The notes beneath the pieces were generated by a model. The model had not been told where the DNA came from, searched no databases, and saw only the letters and a list, made by a program, of their open reading frames with translations. From Acidovorax sp. Leaf160 (GTDB lineage: Bacteria; Pseudomonadota; Gammaproteobacteria; Burkholderiales; Burkholderiaceae_C), in contig NZ_LMOV01000023.1 of assembly GCF_001424265.1 (NCBI RefSeq), positions 549,416 to 613,415 on the forward strand: a stretch of 64,000 nucleotides of DNA. Reading direction: 5' to 3'. The translations under genes and the position numbers were made by a program. Position 1 is the stretch's first letter. Each line of letters opens with the position of its first letter. Below, in pieces: positions 42,328-51,797 of the stretch.

Positions 42328-43674
42328 ATGCCGCCCTCCACCCCCGCCCCCTCCCTGCTGTCGCCATCGGTGCTGCTGACGCTGGTCTTCGCTGCGGCGC
42401 TGCTCGCCGGACTGGCGCTGCGCCTGTGGCTTGCTTCGCGCCAGATCCGCCACGTCGCGCAACACCGCTCCACCGTGCCGGCCGCGTTCGCGGGCCGCAT
42501 TCCACTGGCGGCGCACCAGAAAGCGGCCGACTACACCGTCGCCAAGGCGCGTTTCAGCCTGCTGGAGATGGCGCTGTCCGCCGCCGTGCTGCTGGGCTGG
42601 ACACTGCTGGGCGGGCTCGATGCGCTGAACCGCGCCCTGCTGACCTGGCTGGGCGGCGGCATGGTGCAGCAGCTCGCGCTGCTGGCGGCCTTCGCGGCCA
42701 TCAGCGGCCTGATCGATCTGCCGGCCACGCTCTACCAGACCTTCGTGATCGAGCAACGCTTCGGCTTCAACAAGATGACGCCCCGCCTCTGGCTGGCCGA
42801 CCTGGCCAAGTCCACGCTGATGGGGGCCGCCATCGGGCTGCCCATCGCCTCCCTCATCCTCTGGCTGATGGGCGCGGCCGGCGCTTTCTGGTGGCTGTGG
42901 GCATGGGGCGCCTGGATGGCGTTCAACCTGCTGCTGATGGTGATCTACCCGCTGTTCATCGCGCCGTTCTTCAACCAGTTCAAGCCCCTGGAAGACGCTT
43001 CGCTGAAGGAACGCGTCACCGCGCTGATGCAACGCTGCGGCTTTGCCGCCAAGGGCCTGTTCGTGATGGACGGCAGCCGGCGCAGCGCCCATGCCAACGC
43101 CTACTTCACCGGGTTCGGCGCCGCCAAGCGGGTGGTGTTCTACGACACGCTGCTGCGCCAGTTGAACGTGGGCGAGGTCGAGGCCGTGCTGGCCCATGAG
43201 CTCGGGCACTTCAAGCACCGCCACATCGTCAAGCGCATCGCCGGCCTGTTCGCACTCAGCCTGGCGGGTTTCGCGCTGCTGGGCTGGCTGAGCACGCAGG
43301 TCTGGTTCTATACCGGCCTGGGTGTCGTGCCCAACTTGATGCTGGAAGGCGTGGCCGGATCCGCGCCCAACGACGCACTGGCCCTGCTGCTCTTCCTGCT
43401 GGCGGCGCCGGTGTTCACGGTCTTCATCTCGCCGCTCTTCGCGCAACTGTCGCGCCGCCATGAATTCGAAGCCGATGCCTACGCCATGGCCCAGGCGGAT
43501 GGCCGCGACCTGGCGACGGCCCTGCTCAAGCTCTACGAAGACAACGCCTCCACGCTGACACCCGACCCGGTGTACGTGAAGTTCTACTACTCGCACCCGC
43601 CGGCCGTCGAACGGCTGGCGCGCATGCCCATCGCCACGGCGAACACCGCGGCCACCCCCGGATACTCCACATGA
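42328..43674 (+). CDS. M48 family membrane metalloprotease (Ste24/CAAX protease type)
   Basis: 448 residues with several membrane segments. The zinc site is AHELGHFKHRH (HELGH at 290-294) and the third ligand lies in SRRHEFEADAYAM (about 370). The N-terminal Ste24-type part (KARFSLLEM, LIDLPATLYQTFVIEQRFGFNKMTPRLWLADLAK) confirms the CAAX-protease-like group. Physiological substrates are unknown in bacteria. Divergent from orn. TACACT lies 9 bases before the ATG, so the mRNA may be nearly leaderless. The last 4 bases overlap phhB. Confidence 0.9.
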   Translation: MPPSTPAPSLLSPSVLLTLVFAAALLAGLALRLWLASRQIRHVAQHRSTVPAAFAGRIPLAAHQKAADYTVAKARFSLLEMALSAAVLLGWTLLGGLDALNRALLTWLGGGMVQQLALLAAFAAISGLIDLPATLYQTFVIEQRFGFNKMTPRLWLADLAKSTLMGAAIGLPIASLILWLMGAAGAFWWLWAWGAWMAFNLLLMVIYPLFIAPFFNQFKPLEDASLKERVTALMQRCGFAAKGLFVMDGSRRSAHANAYFTGFGAAKRVVFYDTLLRQLNVGEVEAVLAHELGHFKHRHIVKRIAGLFALSLAGFALLGWLSTQVWFYTGLGVVPNLMLEGVAGSAPNDALALLLFLLAAPVFTVFISPLFAQLSRRHEFEADAYAMAQADGRDLATALLKLYEDNASTLTPDPVYVKFYYSHPPAVERLARMPIATANTAATPGYST

Positions 43675-44015
43675 CGACTTCCATGCTCCCCAAGAAAGAC
43701 TGGTCCCAGCAGGCGCGCCGCGCGCTCACCGCCACCGAGGTCGTCGCCCGCCTGGCCGACCTGCAGGGCTGGACCTTGAGCGGCGACGGTGACGCCGTGG
43801 CGATCGAGAAGACCTACCACTTCGCCAACTACTACGAGACCATCTCGTTCGTGAACGCGGTGGCGTTCATCGCCAACGCGCAGGACCACCACCCCGACCT
43901 GTCGGTGCACTACAACCGCTGCGTCGTGCGCCTGAACACGCACGACGTGCACGGCATCTCCGCCACCGACATCGACTGCGCAGCGCGTTTCGACGCCCTG
44001 CTCGCCGCCGCATGA
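43671..44015 (+). CDS. phhB: pterin-4a-carbinolamine dehydratase
   Basis: 114 residues. It regenerates the tetrahydrobiopterin cofactor for phenylalanine hydroxylase and similar enzymes. Conserved parts are FVNAVAFIANAQDHHPDLSVHYNRCVVRLNTHDVHGIS, including the EHHP-type motif here as DHHPD. Overlap ATGA with the protease gene indicates co-translation; rsgA follows after 24 bases. This order (protease, PCD, rsgA) is common in Burkholderiales. Confidence 0.92.
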   Translation: MTTSMLPKKDWSQQARRALTATEVVARLADLQGWTLSGDGDAVAIEKTYHFANYYETISFVNAVAFIANAQDHHPDLSVHYNRCVVRLNTHDVHGISATDIDCAARFDALLAAA

Positions 44016-44039
44016 TGGACTTCGCCCTGCCGGCATGCC

Positions 44040-45077
44040 ATGGCTGAACGCAGCGCCCTCTTCGACGGCCTGGTCGTTGCCAGCCACGGCCGCCACTGCC
44101 TGGTCGAATCGCCCGACGGCGCCCGCCGCATCTGCCACCCTCGCGGCAAGAAGAGCCAGGCCGTGGTGGGCGACCGCGTGCTCTGGCAGTTGCCCGCGCC
44201 GGGCCAGGGCGACGAGGGCACGATCGAGCGGGTGCAGGAGCGGCGCAACCTCTTCTATCGCCAGGACGAGATCCGCACCAAGTCGTTTGCGGCCAATCTC
44301 GACCAGGTGCTGATCCTGATCGCGGCCGAGCCGGTGTTCTCGGAGAGCCAGCTGGCGCGCGCCCTGATCGCCGCCGAGGCCGAGCAGATCCGGCCGATCA
44401 TCGCGCTCAACAAGAGCGACCTGGTCGAGCCCTTCGCCCGCGCCTGGGAGCGGCTGCTGCCCTACCGGCACATGCCCGGCTCGCCGCGGGGCGAGACCGC
44501 CGCAGGTGCCGGCGCGAGTACCCGCGCAGAGCCCGAAACCGATGCCCCCGCCTTCAATCGCTACGGCGTGCTGTCGCTTTCGCTCTCGATGTCTGCGGAG
44601 GTCGATCGCCAGGCGCTGCTGGAGCACCTGCGCGGCAAGACGACGCTGGTGCTGGGGCCGTCGGGCTCGGGCAAGAGCACGCTGATCAACCTGCTGGTGC
44701 CGGGCGCCACGGTGCTGACCGGCGAGATCTCGCAGGCGCTCAATTCCGGCAAGCACACCACCACCAGCACCAGCCTCTACTGGGTGGACCCGCAAGAGCG
44801 CACCACCGCCCTCATCGATTCACCGGGCTTCCAGGAATTCGGCCTGCACCACATCGGCCCGGCGGACCTGCCGCGCTACATGCCCGACATCGGCCAGCAT
44901 GCGCAGCACTGCAAGTTCTACAACTGCACCCACCTGCACGAGCCGGGCTGCAGGGTGATGGCGCATGTCGACGGGCTGGAAGGCGAGGCCCGCACCGGGC
45001 CAGGAGCCATCAGTCTGAACCGCTACCAGATCTACGCGAACCTGTTCGCGGAGTTGAGCGAAACGCGGCGCTGGTAG
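44040..45077 (+). CDS. rsgA: ribosome small-subunit-dependent GTPase A
   Basis: A 345-residue circularly permuted GTPase helping late 30S maturation. OB-fold N-terminus (GLVVASHGRHCLVESPDGARRICHPRGKKSQAVVGDRV), G4 LNKSDLVE, G1 GPSGSGKSTLINLL, G3 DSPGFQEFGL, and the C-terminal zinc site CKFYNCTHLHEPGC. A 25-residue Ala/Gly/Glu-rich insertion separates G4 from the next strand (SPRGETAAGAGASTRAEPET). Confidence 0.95.
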   Translation: MAERSALFDGLVVASHGRHCLVESPDGARRICHPRGKKSQAVVGDRVLWQLPAPGQGDEGTIERVQERRNLFYRQDEIRTKSFAANLDQVLILIAAEPVFSESQLARALIAAEAEQIRPIIALNKSDLVEPFARAWERLLPYRHMPGSPRGETAAGAGASTRAEPETDAPAFNRYGVLSLSLSMSAEVDRQALLEHLRGKTTLVLGPSGSGKSTLINLLVPGATVLTGEISQALNSGKHTTTSTSLYWVDPQERTTALIDSPGFQEFGLHHIGPADLPRYMPDIGQHAQHCKFYNCTHLHEPGCRVMAHVDGLEGEARTGPGAISLNRYQIYANLFAELSETRRW

Positions 45078-45079
45078 GC

Positions 45080-45170
45080 CGGAGGAAGCGCTGGATCAAG
45101 CATAAAAACAGCCTCCAGCGCTCACAGAACAACGGGATATTGCTATATTTTTTATAGCACAAAATCCACA
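45080..45170. repeat. dispersed palindromic repeat element, copy B
   Basis: Contains GGAGGAAGCGCTGG...CCTCCAGCGCT as one inverted pair and TGCTATA-TTTTT-TATAGCA as a second. These are the same building blocks as copies A and C but spaced differently. It fills the gap between convergent rsgA and the CobD/CbiB gene and could act as a bidirectional terminator. Confidence 0.6.
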
Positions 45171-45184
45171 GCGGCGGTGACGAC

Positions 45185-46192
45185 TCAGCCCAGCAGGCGC
45201 GCCAGCGTCAGCAGCGCCAGCAGCAGCATCCAGACCACGACCGAGCGCCACACCAGCCCGACCACGCTGCGCAGGTGGCCCACCTCGGGTGCGCGGCCTG
45301 GAGTGCTGTCGCTGTCGGCTTGCGCCGCTGCGGCATCGGCCGCGGCCAGATCGATCAGCGGCACCTGCGGGTCCACGTCAGCCCGTGCGCGCAGCGCCTC
45401 GCCGCCCAGGCGCACGTTGATGGCGCCGGCGGTGGCGGCCAGCACCACCCCGTCGTTGTCATTCGGAAAGCGCTGCGCGTGGAAGCGCCAGCCATCGATG
45501 GCCTCCTCGAAGCTGCCCACCGCCGCGAAGCTCAGCGCCGTCAGGCGGGCGGGCAACCAGTCGATGGCCGTCCAGGCCCGGGCCGCGGCCTCCTGCAGGG
45601 CCGGGCTGGGCGGGTGGGCACTCACCAGCACCGTGCGCTCGCCCCAGTGCCGGGCGACGAATTCGGCCAGCCGGTAGAACACCGCGCCAGCCGGTCCCAG
45701 CCCCAGCGCGGCCAGGATCGAGAACCAGGCCAGCACGCCGAACACATGGCGATGGGCCGCGATCACCGAGTACTCGATCACATGCCGCACGATCTCGCTG
45801 CGCGGCAGGTCGCGCGCATCCACCTGCTGCCAGGCCGCCAGCTGTGCGCGGGCCAGGCTTTCGTTGCCTTCTTCCAGCGCATCGCGGATGCCGGTGAAGT
45901 GGTGGCTGAATTGCCGGAAACCCAGCGTGACATAGAGCACCGCCACGTTCCAGAGCATCGCGACCGGCCAGCCGATCCAGTGCATCAACGCCCAGTGCAC
46001 GGCCAGCGCGACCAGCGTCGGCACGACCACCGCCAGACTCCACGCGACCCAGCCGTGGCGCATGCCGCCCGTGTCGAAATTGCGCCGCACCGACAGGCCC
46101 CAGGCGCGTACGCCGGCGTGGATGGTGTTGGTTCGGGCCAGCGGGCGTGCCTGCTCGATGAGGAGCGCGAACAAGATGGCGAAGAAACTCAT
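45185..46192 (-). CDS. CobD/CbiB-family membrane protein
   Basis: 335 residues with N-terminal and C-terminal membrane helices. It begins MSFFAILFALLIEQARPL and contains the family's SARTWTAIDW-like part, here AARAWTAIDWLPARLTALSFAAVGSFEEAIDGWRFHA. True CbiB/CobD enzymes make adenosylcobinamide, but Burkholderiales members near rplS usually lack cobalamin neighbours and are closer to AmpE-like proteins, so the enzymatic role is doubtful. ATG 46192 avoids a non-membrane extension. Confidence 0.78.
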   Translation of the reverse strand: MSFFAILFALLIEQARPLARTNTIHAGVRAWGLSVRRNFDTGGMRHGWVAWSLAVVVPTLVALAVHWALMHWIGWPVAMLWNVAVLYVTLGFRQFSHHFTGIRDALEEGNESLARAQLAAWQQVDARDLPRSEIVRHVIEYSVIAAHRHVFGVLAWFSILAALGLGPAGAVFYRLAEFVARHWGERTVLVSAHPPSPALQEAAARAWTAIDWLPARLTALSFAAVGSFEEAIDGWRFHAQRFPNDNDGVVLAATAGAINVRLGGEALRARADVDPQVPLIDLAAADAAAAQADSDSTPGRAPEVGHLRSVVGLVWRSVVVWMLLLALLTLARLLG

Positions 46193-46357
46193 GGGGCGCA
46201 ATGATAGCGATGCACTCCAGCGCACTGCCGCACTGGCGTCGCAGGAGGGAACCGGCACGGGCGCCCGCCGCCTGCCCAGGTTAAGGGCTCGGCTGAGCGC
46301 CCACCATGCCGCGAGGGAGCTGCGGCATGGCGATGGAAGCACCGCTGACTGGACGGC

Positions 46358-47098
46358 CTACGGGGCGATCATGAACCGGTAGAAGTTGCGCAGCATGCCG
46401 GCGGTGGCGCCCCAGATGTAGCGCTCCTTGTCGCCGTCGGCATAGGGCATGGCGAACCACTCGCGCTCCGCGCCCTCCCACTGCAGCCGGTGACGCTGGT
46501 GGTGCGCCGGGTCGAGCAGGAAGTCGAGCGGCACCTCGAACACGTCCGCCACCTCGTAGGGGTTGGGCCGCAGCACGCAATCGGGCTGCACCAGTGCCAC
46601 CACAGGCGTGATGATGAACGCGCTGCCCGTCACGTAGGTGGGCAAGGCGCCCAGCACCTCGACGAAGCGGGCTTCCAGCCCGACCTCCTCCCAGGCTTCG
46701 CGCAGCGCGGTCGCGGCGGCGTCGGCGTCTTCCGGGTCCGAGCGACCGCCCGGGAAGGCCACCTGGCCGGAGTGCTGGGACAGGTGCGCGGTGCGCTCGG
46801 TGAGCAGGACGGTCGGCCGCTCCCGCAGCACGATGGGCACGAGCACCGCCGCATGCGACGGGGCCCTGTCGGTGAAGGACCGCTCCAGCACCACCTCGGG
46901 CATCCAATCCAAGGTGCGCGCAAAGCGCTCGCGCAGCGCGGCCGGTGTCTGCGCGTCCAGCGGCACGGCGGGCAGGTGCGCGTCGACCCCGGCGATCGGC
47001 ACGCTGCGCGGGTCGAAGGAGGGCATGCGCGCGACCGGTGGGATGACCGACGAGACGGGAGTGACGGGCGGCAGCGAAGCGGAAGGCGGCAGGGTCAC
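46358..47098 (-). CDS. Nudix hydrolase, CoA pyrophosphatase type
   Basis: 246 residues. The Nudix box reads GGRSDPEDADAAATALREAWEEVGL, preceded by LSQHSGQVAFP, the NuCoA motif typical of CoA diphosphatases (NudL/YeaB). It would hydrolyse CoA and derivatives to phosphopantetheine and 3',5'-ADP. The N-terminal 24 residues are Pro/Val-rich, so translation could begin at MPSFDPRS instead. It lies just after the rplS terminator. Confidence 0.88.
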   Translation of the reverse strand: MTLPPSASLPPVTPVSSVIPPVARMPSFDPRSVPIAGVDAHLPAVPLDAQTPAALRERFARTLDWMPEVVLERSFTDRAPSHAAVLVPIVLRERPTVLLTERTAHLSQHSGQVAFPGGRSDPEDADAAATALREAWEEVGLEARFVEVLGALPTYVTGSAFIITPVVALVQPDCVLRPNPYEVADVFEVPLDFLLDPAHHQRHRLQWEGAEREWFAMPYADGDKERYIWGATAGMLRNFYRFMIAP

Positions 47099-47134
47099 GA
47101 CAGAACACTCCAGAAGATACGTCGCCAGGAAACG

Positions 47135-47165
47135 AAAAAGCCGCTACGGCTTGCGCGGTAGCGGC
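47135..47165 (-). terminator. terminator of the rpsP-rimM-trmD-rplS operon
   Basis: Stem GCCGCTAC/GTAGCGGC (8 bp) with a 10-base loop; on the minus strand five Ts follow. It lies 45 bases after rplS. Confidence 0.85.
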
Positions 47166-47209
47166 TGGAACCCGTTGGCGGGCGGGGGGCTTCGCAGCCC
47201 CGGGGCCGA

Positions 47210-47614
<405 letters not shown>

Positions 47615-47736
47615 GTTGATTCACCTGCGATCATGTCCGCGCCAGGATTGGCAGGGGCGCCAGGATTGGCGCCTTAAAGGCTGCAGGAACGTTGCGGTTG
47701 CGCAGCGGCCGGCCAGAGGATCGAAAGAGCCCGCGA

Positions 47737-48510
47737 TTATAGCAACCCGGCCTGCTGCGCGACAACCGCTTCATCGGCGCGGCTGAGCAGCCCCTGCGCG
47801 CGGGCGGCGGCCAGCAGGTCGGGGCGGTGGCGCGCGGTCAGCGTCAGGCGCTGATCGCGCCGCCAGCGTTCGATCTGGGCGTGGTGGCCGGACAACAGCG
47901 GCGCGGGCACGGCACGGCCGGCCCACGCTTCCGGGCGGGTGTAATGCGGGCAGTCGAGCAGGCCGTCCAGAGCGGGGTTGAAGCTGTCCAGCTGGTGGCT
48001 GCCCTCGTCGCCCAGCACGCCCGGCTGCAGCCGGGCCACGGCGTCGATCAGCGCCATCGCCGGGATCTCGCCCCCCGACAGCACGAAGTCGCCCAGGCTC
48101 AGCTGCACGTCGACATGCGCGTCGATGAAGCGCTGGTCGATGCCTTCATAGCGCCCGCACAGCAGGATGGCGCCCGGCCCGGCCGCCCAGTCCGACACGC
48201 CGGCATGGTCGAGCGCCTGCCCGATGGGGGAGAACAGCACCAGCGGCACCGCGGAGCCCGGCGCTGCGGCGGCAGCATGGTCGGCACGGATGGCGGCCAG
48301 GCACCGGGCCAGCGGCTCGGCCATCATCACCATGCCCGGGCCGCCGCCGAACGGGCGGTCATCGATGCGGCGGTAGTTGCCTTCGGCATGATCACGCGGG
48401 TTCCACAGGCGCACGTCGACCTGCCCGCTGGCATAGGCGCGCCGCGTCACGCCGCTCACCAGAAAGGGCGCGAACAGCTCGGGGAACAGGGTGATGATGT
48501 CGAAGCGCAT
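47737..48510 (-). CDS. trmD: tRNA (guanine-N1-)-methyltransferase
   Basis: 257 residues. Methylates G37 of tRNAs to prevent frameshifting, using a trefoil-knot AdoMet site. Motifs: [53 protein letters not shown], and [11 protein letters not shown] with [12 protein letters not shown] at the C-terminal side. Confidence 0.97.
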   Translation of the reverse strand: MRFDIITLFPELFAPFLVSGVTRRAYASGQVDVRLWNPRDHAEGNYRRIDDRPFGGGPGMVMMAEPLARCLAAIRADHAAAAAPGSAVPLVLFSPIGQALDHAGVSDWAAGPGAILLCGRYEGIDQRFIDAHVDVQLSLGDFVLSGGEIPAMALIDAVARLQPGVLGDEGSHQLDSFNPALDGLLDCPHYTRPEAWAGRAVPAPLLSGHHAQIERWRRDQRLTLTARHRPDLLAAARAQGLLSRADEAVVAQQAGLL

Positions 48511-48564
48511 GGGCTTGAAGGCCGGCCCGCCGCAGGGGGCGCGGCGGCTGCGGCAGGCCAGGTG

Positions 48565-49137
48565 TCAGTAGTCGGGTTGCCAGTCGACGAGGATGCGGCG
48601 CTCGGGCAGCTGAACCTGGTCGATGAAGGCGGATACGAAGGGAATCATGCGCTCCAGCGTCTTGCCTTCGTGCTCATAGCCCAGCACCAGGGTGGTTTGT
48701 GGACCGGTCGCCATCAGTTCGCGCACGGTGCCCAGCGCCACGCCTTCGCGGTTCACCACGTCCAGGCCGATCAGGTCGACCCAGTAGAACTCGCCCTCCT
48801 CCGCCGCCGGGAAGCCCGAGCGTGGCACGAAGATGCGGGCACCGCGCAGTGCCTCGGCCGCGTCGCGGTCGGCCACCCCGTCCGCCATGGCCACGATGGA
48901 ATCGGAATGCGCGCGCGCCTGGCGCACTGCCAGGGCCACGGTGCCGGTGAAGAAGCTCTTGGCGCCCTTCTCGGCCGGCTGCAGGTACCAGCGCTTGGCG
49001 GACAGCAACGCTTCGGGCGAGGCGCTGTACGGCAGCACCTTGAACCAGCCCTTCACGCCCCACGCATCGGCGACGCGTCCGATCTCGACGGCGTCGGAGG
49101 GCAGTTCTGCGGCTTCGAGGACGGGCAACTGGGGCAT
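48565..49137 (-). CDS. rimM: 16S rRNA processing/maturation factor RimM
   Basis: 190 residues; assists 30S head assembly by binding S19. N-terminal beta-barrel VEIGRVADAWGVKGWFKVLPYS and C-terminal PRC-barrel (EEGEFYWVDLIGLDVVNREGVALGTVRELMATGPQTTLVL, ILVDWQPDY). Normal length. Separated from rpsP by a strong hairpin. Confidence 0.95.
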   Translation of the reverse strand: MPQLPVLEAAELPSDAVEIGRVADAWGVKGWFKVLPYSASPEALLSAKRWYLQPAEKGAKSFFTGTVALAVRQARAHSDSIVAMADGVADRDAAEALRGARIFVPRSGFPAAEEGEFYWVDLIGLDVVNREGVALGTVRELMATGPQTTLVLGYEHEGKTLERMIPFVSAFIDQVQLPERRILVDWQPDY

Positions 49138-49176
49138 GGCGGATCAGCGATCGGTGAACAACGAAAGAGGCAAAGG

Positions 49177-49223
49177 AAAAGGGGCGGAGCCCGTCAGCAG
49201 AACCAACGGAGCCCGCCCCTTTT
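49177..49223 (-). terminator. intra-operon hairpin between rpsP and rimM (partial terminator)
   Basis: AAAAGGGGCGG and CCGCCCCTTTT form an 11-bp perfect stem around 25 bases. On the minus strand the stem ends in TTTT. It lies 17 bases after rpsP and 40 before rimM, so it probably lets only part of transcription continue. Confidence 0.6.
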
Positions 49224-49239
49224 CAGGAGTGCAGATCGA

Positions 49240-49494
49240 TCAGGCAGCTTGCTTGGCAGCAGCTTGCTTGATCAGGCGATCCACGGTGGGGGATGCCTGG
49301 GCACCCACGCTCTTCCAGTACGTCAGGCGGTCCTGAGCGATGCGCAGGCCTTCTTCGCTTTCCTTGGCCGTGGGGTTGTAGAAACCCAGGCGTTCGATGA
49401 AGCGGCCGTCGCGGCGAACGCGCTTGTCGGCAACGACGATGTTGAAGAACGGACGGCCTTTGGAGCCTCCGCGGGAGAGCCGAATCACGACCAT
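49240..49494 (-). CDS. rpsP: 30S ribosomal protein S16
   Basis: 84 residues: [61 protein letters not shown]. First gene of the rpsP-rimM-trmD-rplS operon. The ATG at 49494 is the standard start; the open frame upstream runs into the divergent acetyltransferase gene. Confidence 0.97.
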   Translation of the reverse strand: MVVIRLSRGGSKGRPFFNIVVADKRVRRDGRFIERLGFYNPTAKESEEGLRIAQDRLTYWKSVGAQASPTVDRLIKQAAAKQAA

Positions 49495-49617
49495 AATGAA
49501 TCCTTCGGGTGGCGCAGCACACTGGCTGCAGAAGTTTTTGCTGCGTTTGAGACACGCGACATGGCCACCCGGCCAGCGACACGCTGCAAAGTCCGCGATT
49601 ATATCCTCATCTTGTCC

Positions 49618-50172
49618 ATGCCACTCATTCGACCCAGCCGCGACGAAGACATCGCCGCCATCACCGCCATCTACGCCCACCACGTCTTGCACGGCACGGG
49701 CACCTTCGAAACCACCCCGCCCACTGCGGCCGACATGACCACGCGCCGCGCCGACGTGCTGAGCCGGGGCCTGCCCTACCTGGTGGCGGAGCAGGACGGC
49801 GAGGTGTTGGGTTTTGCCTACTGCAACTGGTTCAAGCCCCGGCCGGCCTACCGTTTCTCGGCCGAAGACTCCATCTACGTGGCCGACGCCGCGCGCGGGC
49901 TGGGCCTGGGCCGCACCTTGCTCGCAGCGCTCTGCGAGGCAGCCGAATCGGCCGGCGTGCGCAAGCTGCTGGCGGTGATCGGCGACTCCGCCAACCAGGG
50001 CTCGGTCGGCGTGCACCGCTCGGCCGGCTTCACGCAAATCGGCGTCATGCGATCGGTGGGCTGGAAGTTCGGCGCCTGGCGCGACGTGGTTCTGATGGAA
50101 AAAGCCCTGGGCGCCGGCGACAGCCAGTTGCCCGATGCGGCCAGCCCCGCAGCGCACGGCATTCCCCTATGA
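49618..50172 (+). CDS. GNAT N-acetyltransferase, phosphinothricin/methionine-sulfone type
   Basis: 184 residues. Starts [35 protein letters not shown], the signature of the PAT/MnaT group. The acetyl-CoA site reads [24 protein letters not shown] and the end is [30 protein letters not shown]. Such enzymes acetylate methionine sulfoximine or phosphinothricin-like amino acids. A TTATAT box (49599-49604) lies 13 bases before the ATG. The end overlaps the TM2-like gene by 4 bases. Confidence 0.9.
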   Translation: MPLIRPSRDEDIAAITAIYAHHVLHGTGTFETTPPTAADMTTRRADVLSRGLPYLVAEQDGEVLGFAYCNWFKPRPAYRFSAEDSIYVADAARGLGLGRTLLAALCEAAESAGVRKLLAVIGDSANQGSVGVHRSAGFTQIGVMRSVGWKFGAWRDVVLMEKALGAGDSQLPDAASPAAHGIPL

Positions 50173-50615
50173 AGAACAAGACGGTCGCCGCCTGGCTGGC
50201 CTTCGTCGGCGGCCCCCTCGGGCTGCACCGCTTCTACCTGCACGGGCTGGGCGACTGGCTGGGCTGGCTGCTGCCGATTCCCACCGCGCTGGGCGTCTAC
50301 GGCATCCAGCGGGTGCAGGCCATGGGGCAGGACGACCACCTCAGTTGGCTGCTGATTCCGCTCCTGGGCTTCACCATCGCCGGCTGCGCCTTGCGGGCCA
50401 TTCTGTATGGCCTGATGACGCCGGAGCGCTGGAACGCGCGCTTCAACCCGTCCGCCGCGCCGGACGCCCCGTCCGGCCGCACGCAGTGGTTCACCATCTT
50501 CGCGATCGCGCTGTCGCTGCTGGTGGGCACGACCGTGCTGATGGCCAGCCTGGCGTTCAGCTTTCAGCGGTACTTCGAATACCAGATCGAGGAAGCGCGC
50601 AAGATCTCGCAGTAG
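50169..50615 (+). CDS. TM2-domain-like membrane protein
   Basis: 148 residues with about four hydrophobic segments. The N-terminal [32 protein letters not shown] matches the TM2 domain (KxxxxAxxLaxflGxxGxHRFYlG). Function of bacterial TM2 proteins is unknown. Coupled to the acetyltransferase by an ATGA overlap. Confidence 0.82.
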   Translation: MKNKTVAAWLAFVGGPLGLHRFYLHGLGDWLGWLLPIPTALGVYGIQRVQAMGQDDHLSWLLIPLLGFTIAGCALRAILYGLMTPERWNARFNPSAAPDAPSGRTQWFTIFAIALSLLVGTTVLMASLAFSFQRYFEYQIEEARKISQ

Positions 50616-50674
50616 CCGCTGAGCAGCCGCTCAGGAGCCGCTACGCGCTGCGGCTCCCGCACATTTCAGGTGTT

Positions 50675-50731
50675 TTGTGCTTCCAGCGCTTATGGAATAA
50701 GCACTGATTGCTATTAAATTAATAGCAAACC
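50675..50731. repeat. dispersed palindromic repeat element, copy C
   Basis: Reads TTCCAGCGCTTATGGAATAAGCACTGATTGCTATTAAATTAATAGCAA: an AGCGCTTAT..ATAAGC pair followed by a TTGCTATTAA/TTAATAGCAA palindrome. It is the best-preserved copy in the window, located between the TM2-like gene and the convergent pit gene. Confidence 0.7.
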
Positions 50732-50749
50732 ACAGAACACCGCACCCGG

Positions 50750-51760
50750 TCAGTAAAGCTGCAGGCTGACCCAGTAGGCGATGGCCGCCACGAAGGCGCT
50801 GGCTGGAATCGTCAGGATCCAAGCCCAGACGATGTTGCCCGCCACGCCCCAGCGCACCGCGCTGGCGCGCTGCGTGGACCCCACCCCGACGATGGCGCCG
50901 GTGATGGTGTGGGTGGTGGACACCGGGATGCCGAGCGCCGTGGCGACGAAGAGCGTCATCGCGCCGCCGGTTTCCGCGCAGAAGCCGCCCACGGGTTTGA
51001 GCTTGGTGATCTTCTGGCCCATGGTCTTGACGATGCGCCAGCCGCCGAACATGGTGCCCAGGCCGATGGCTGCATAGCAGGCGACGATGGCCCAGGTCGG
51101 CGGCGAGGCATCGCTCGCCGACGCATACCCGGTCGCGATCAGCAGCAGCCAGATGATGCCGATGGTCTTTTGCGCGTCGTTGCCGCCGTGGCCCAGGCTA
51201 TAGGCACCCGCCGACACCAGCTGCAGACGGCGGAACCACTTGTCCACCTTGCCCGGTCGGGCGCGGCGGCAGATCCAGGCCACCGCCACCATCATCAGCG
51301 AGCCGAGCAAAAAGCCCAGCAGCGGCGACACGAAGATGAACGCCACGGTCTTCAAGATGCCGGCCGAGATCAATGCACCCGCGCCGGCCTTGGCGATCAC
51401 CGCGCCCACGATGCCGCCGATCAGCGCATGCGAGGAGCTGCTGGGAATGCCGTAGTACCAGGTGATCAGGTTCCAGCTGATGGCGCCCACCAGGGCGCCG
51501 AAGATCACATGCGTGTCCACCACGCCCGGCTGCACGATGCCCTTGCCGATGGTGGCCGCCACGCTCAGGTGAAAGACGAAGATGGCGACGAAGTTGAAGA
51601 ACGCCGCGAACACCACGGCCTGCCCCGGCTTGAGCACGCCGGTCGATACGACGGTGGCGATGGAGTTGGCCGCATCGTGAAAGCCGTTCATGAAGTCGAA
51701 CAGAATGGCCAGTGCGACGAGCAGCATCACGACCCAGAGGGCGGTTTGTACGGTTTCCAT
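50750..51760 (-). CDS. pit: low-affinity inorganic phosphate transporter (PiT family)
   Basis: 336 residues with about ten membrane helices. Both PiT signature regions are present: FDFMNGFHDAANSIATVVSTGVL at the N-terminus and GHGGNDAQKTIGIIW in the middle. The end has GIPVSTTHTITGAIVGVGST. It co-transports phosphate with a cation. The upstream DUF47 gene (38 bases away) is the usual partner, and a Pho-box-like array precedes both. Confidence 0.94.
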   Translation of the reverse strand: METVQTALWVVMLLVALAILFDFMNGFHDAANSIATVVSTGVLKPGQAVVFAAFFNFVAIFVFHLSVAATIGKGIVQPGVVDTHVIFGALVGAISWNLITWYYGIPSSSSHALIGGIVGAVIAKAGAGALISAGILKTVAFIFVSPLLGFLLGSLMMVAVAWICRRARPGKVDKWFRRLQLVSAGAYSLGHGGNDAQKTIGIIWLLLIATGYASASDASPPTWAIVACYAAIGLGTMFGGWRIVKTMGQKITKLKPVGGFCAETGGAMTLFVATALGIPVSTTHTITGAIVGVGSTQRASAVRWGVAGNIVWAWILTIPASAFVAAIAYWVSLQLY

Positions 51761-51797
51761 GGTGAAAGATCCGAATCAGACGGGAGCCGCCGCGACC

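Noticed and set aside
47827-49617. Long upstream extension of the acetyltransferase frame (781 aa in total)
   Set aside because: It runs antisense through trmD, rimM and rpsP; the GNAT domain begins exactly at the ATG at 49618.
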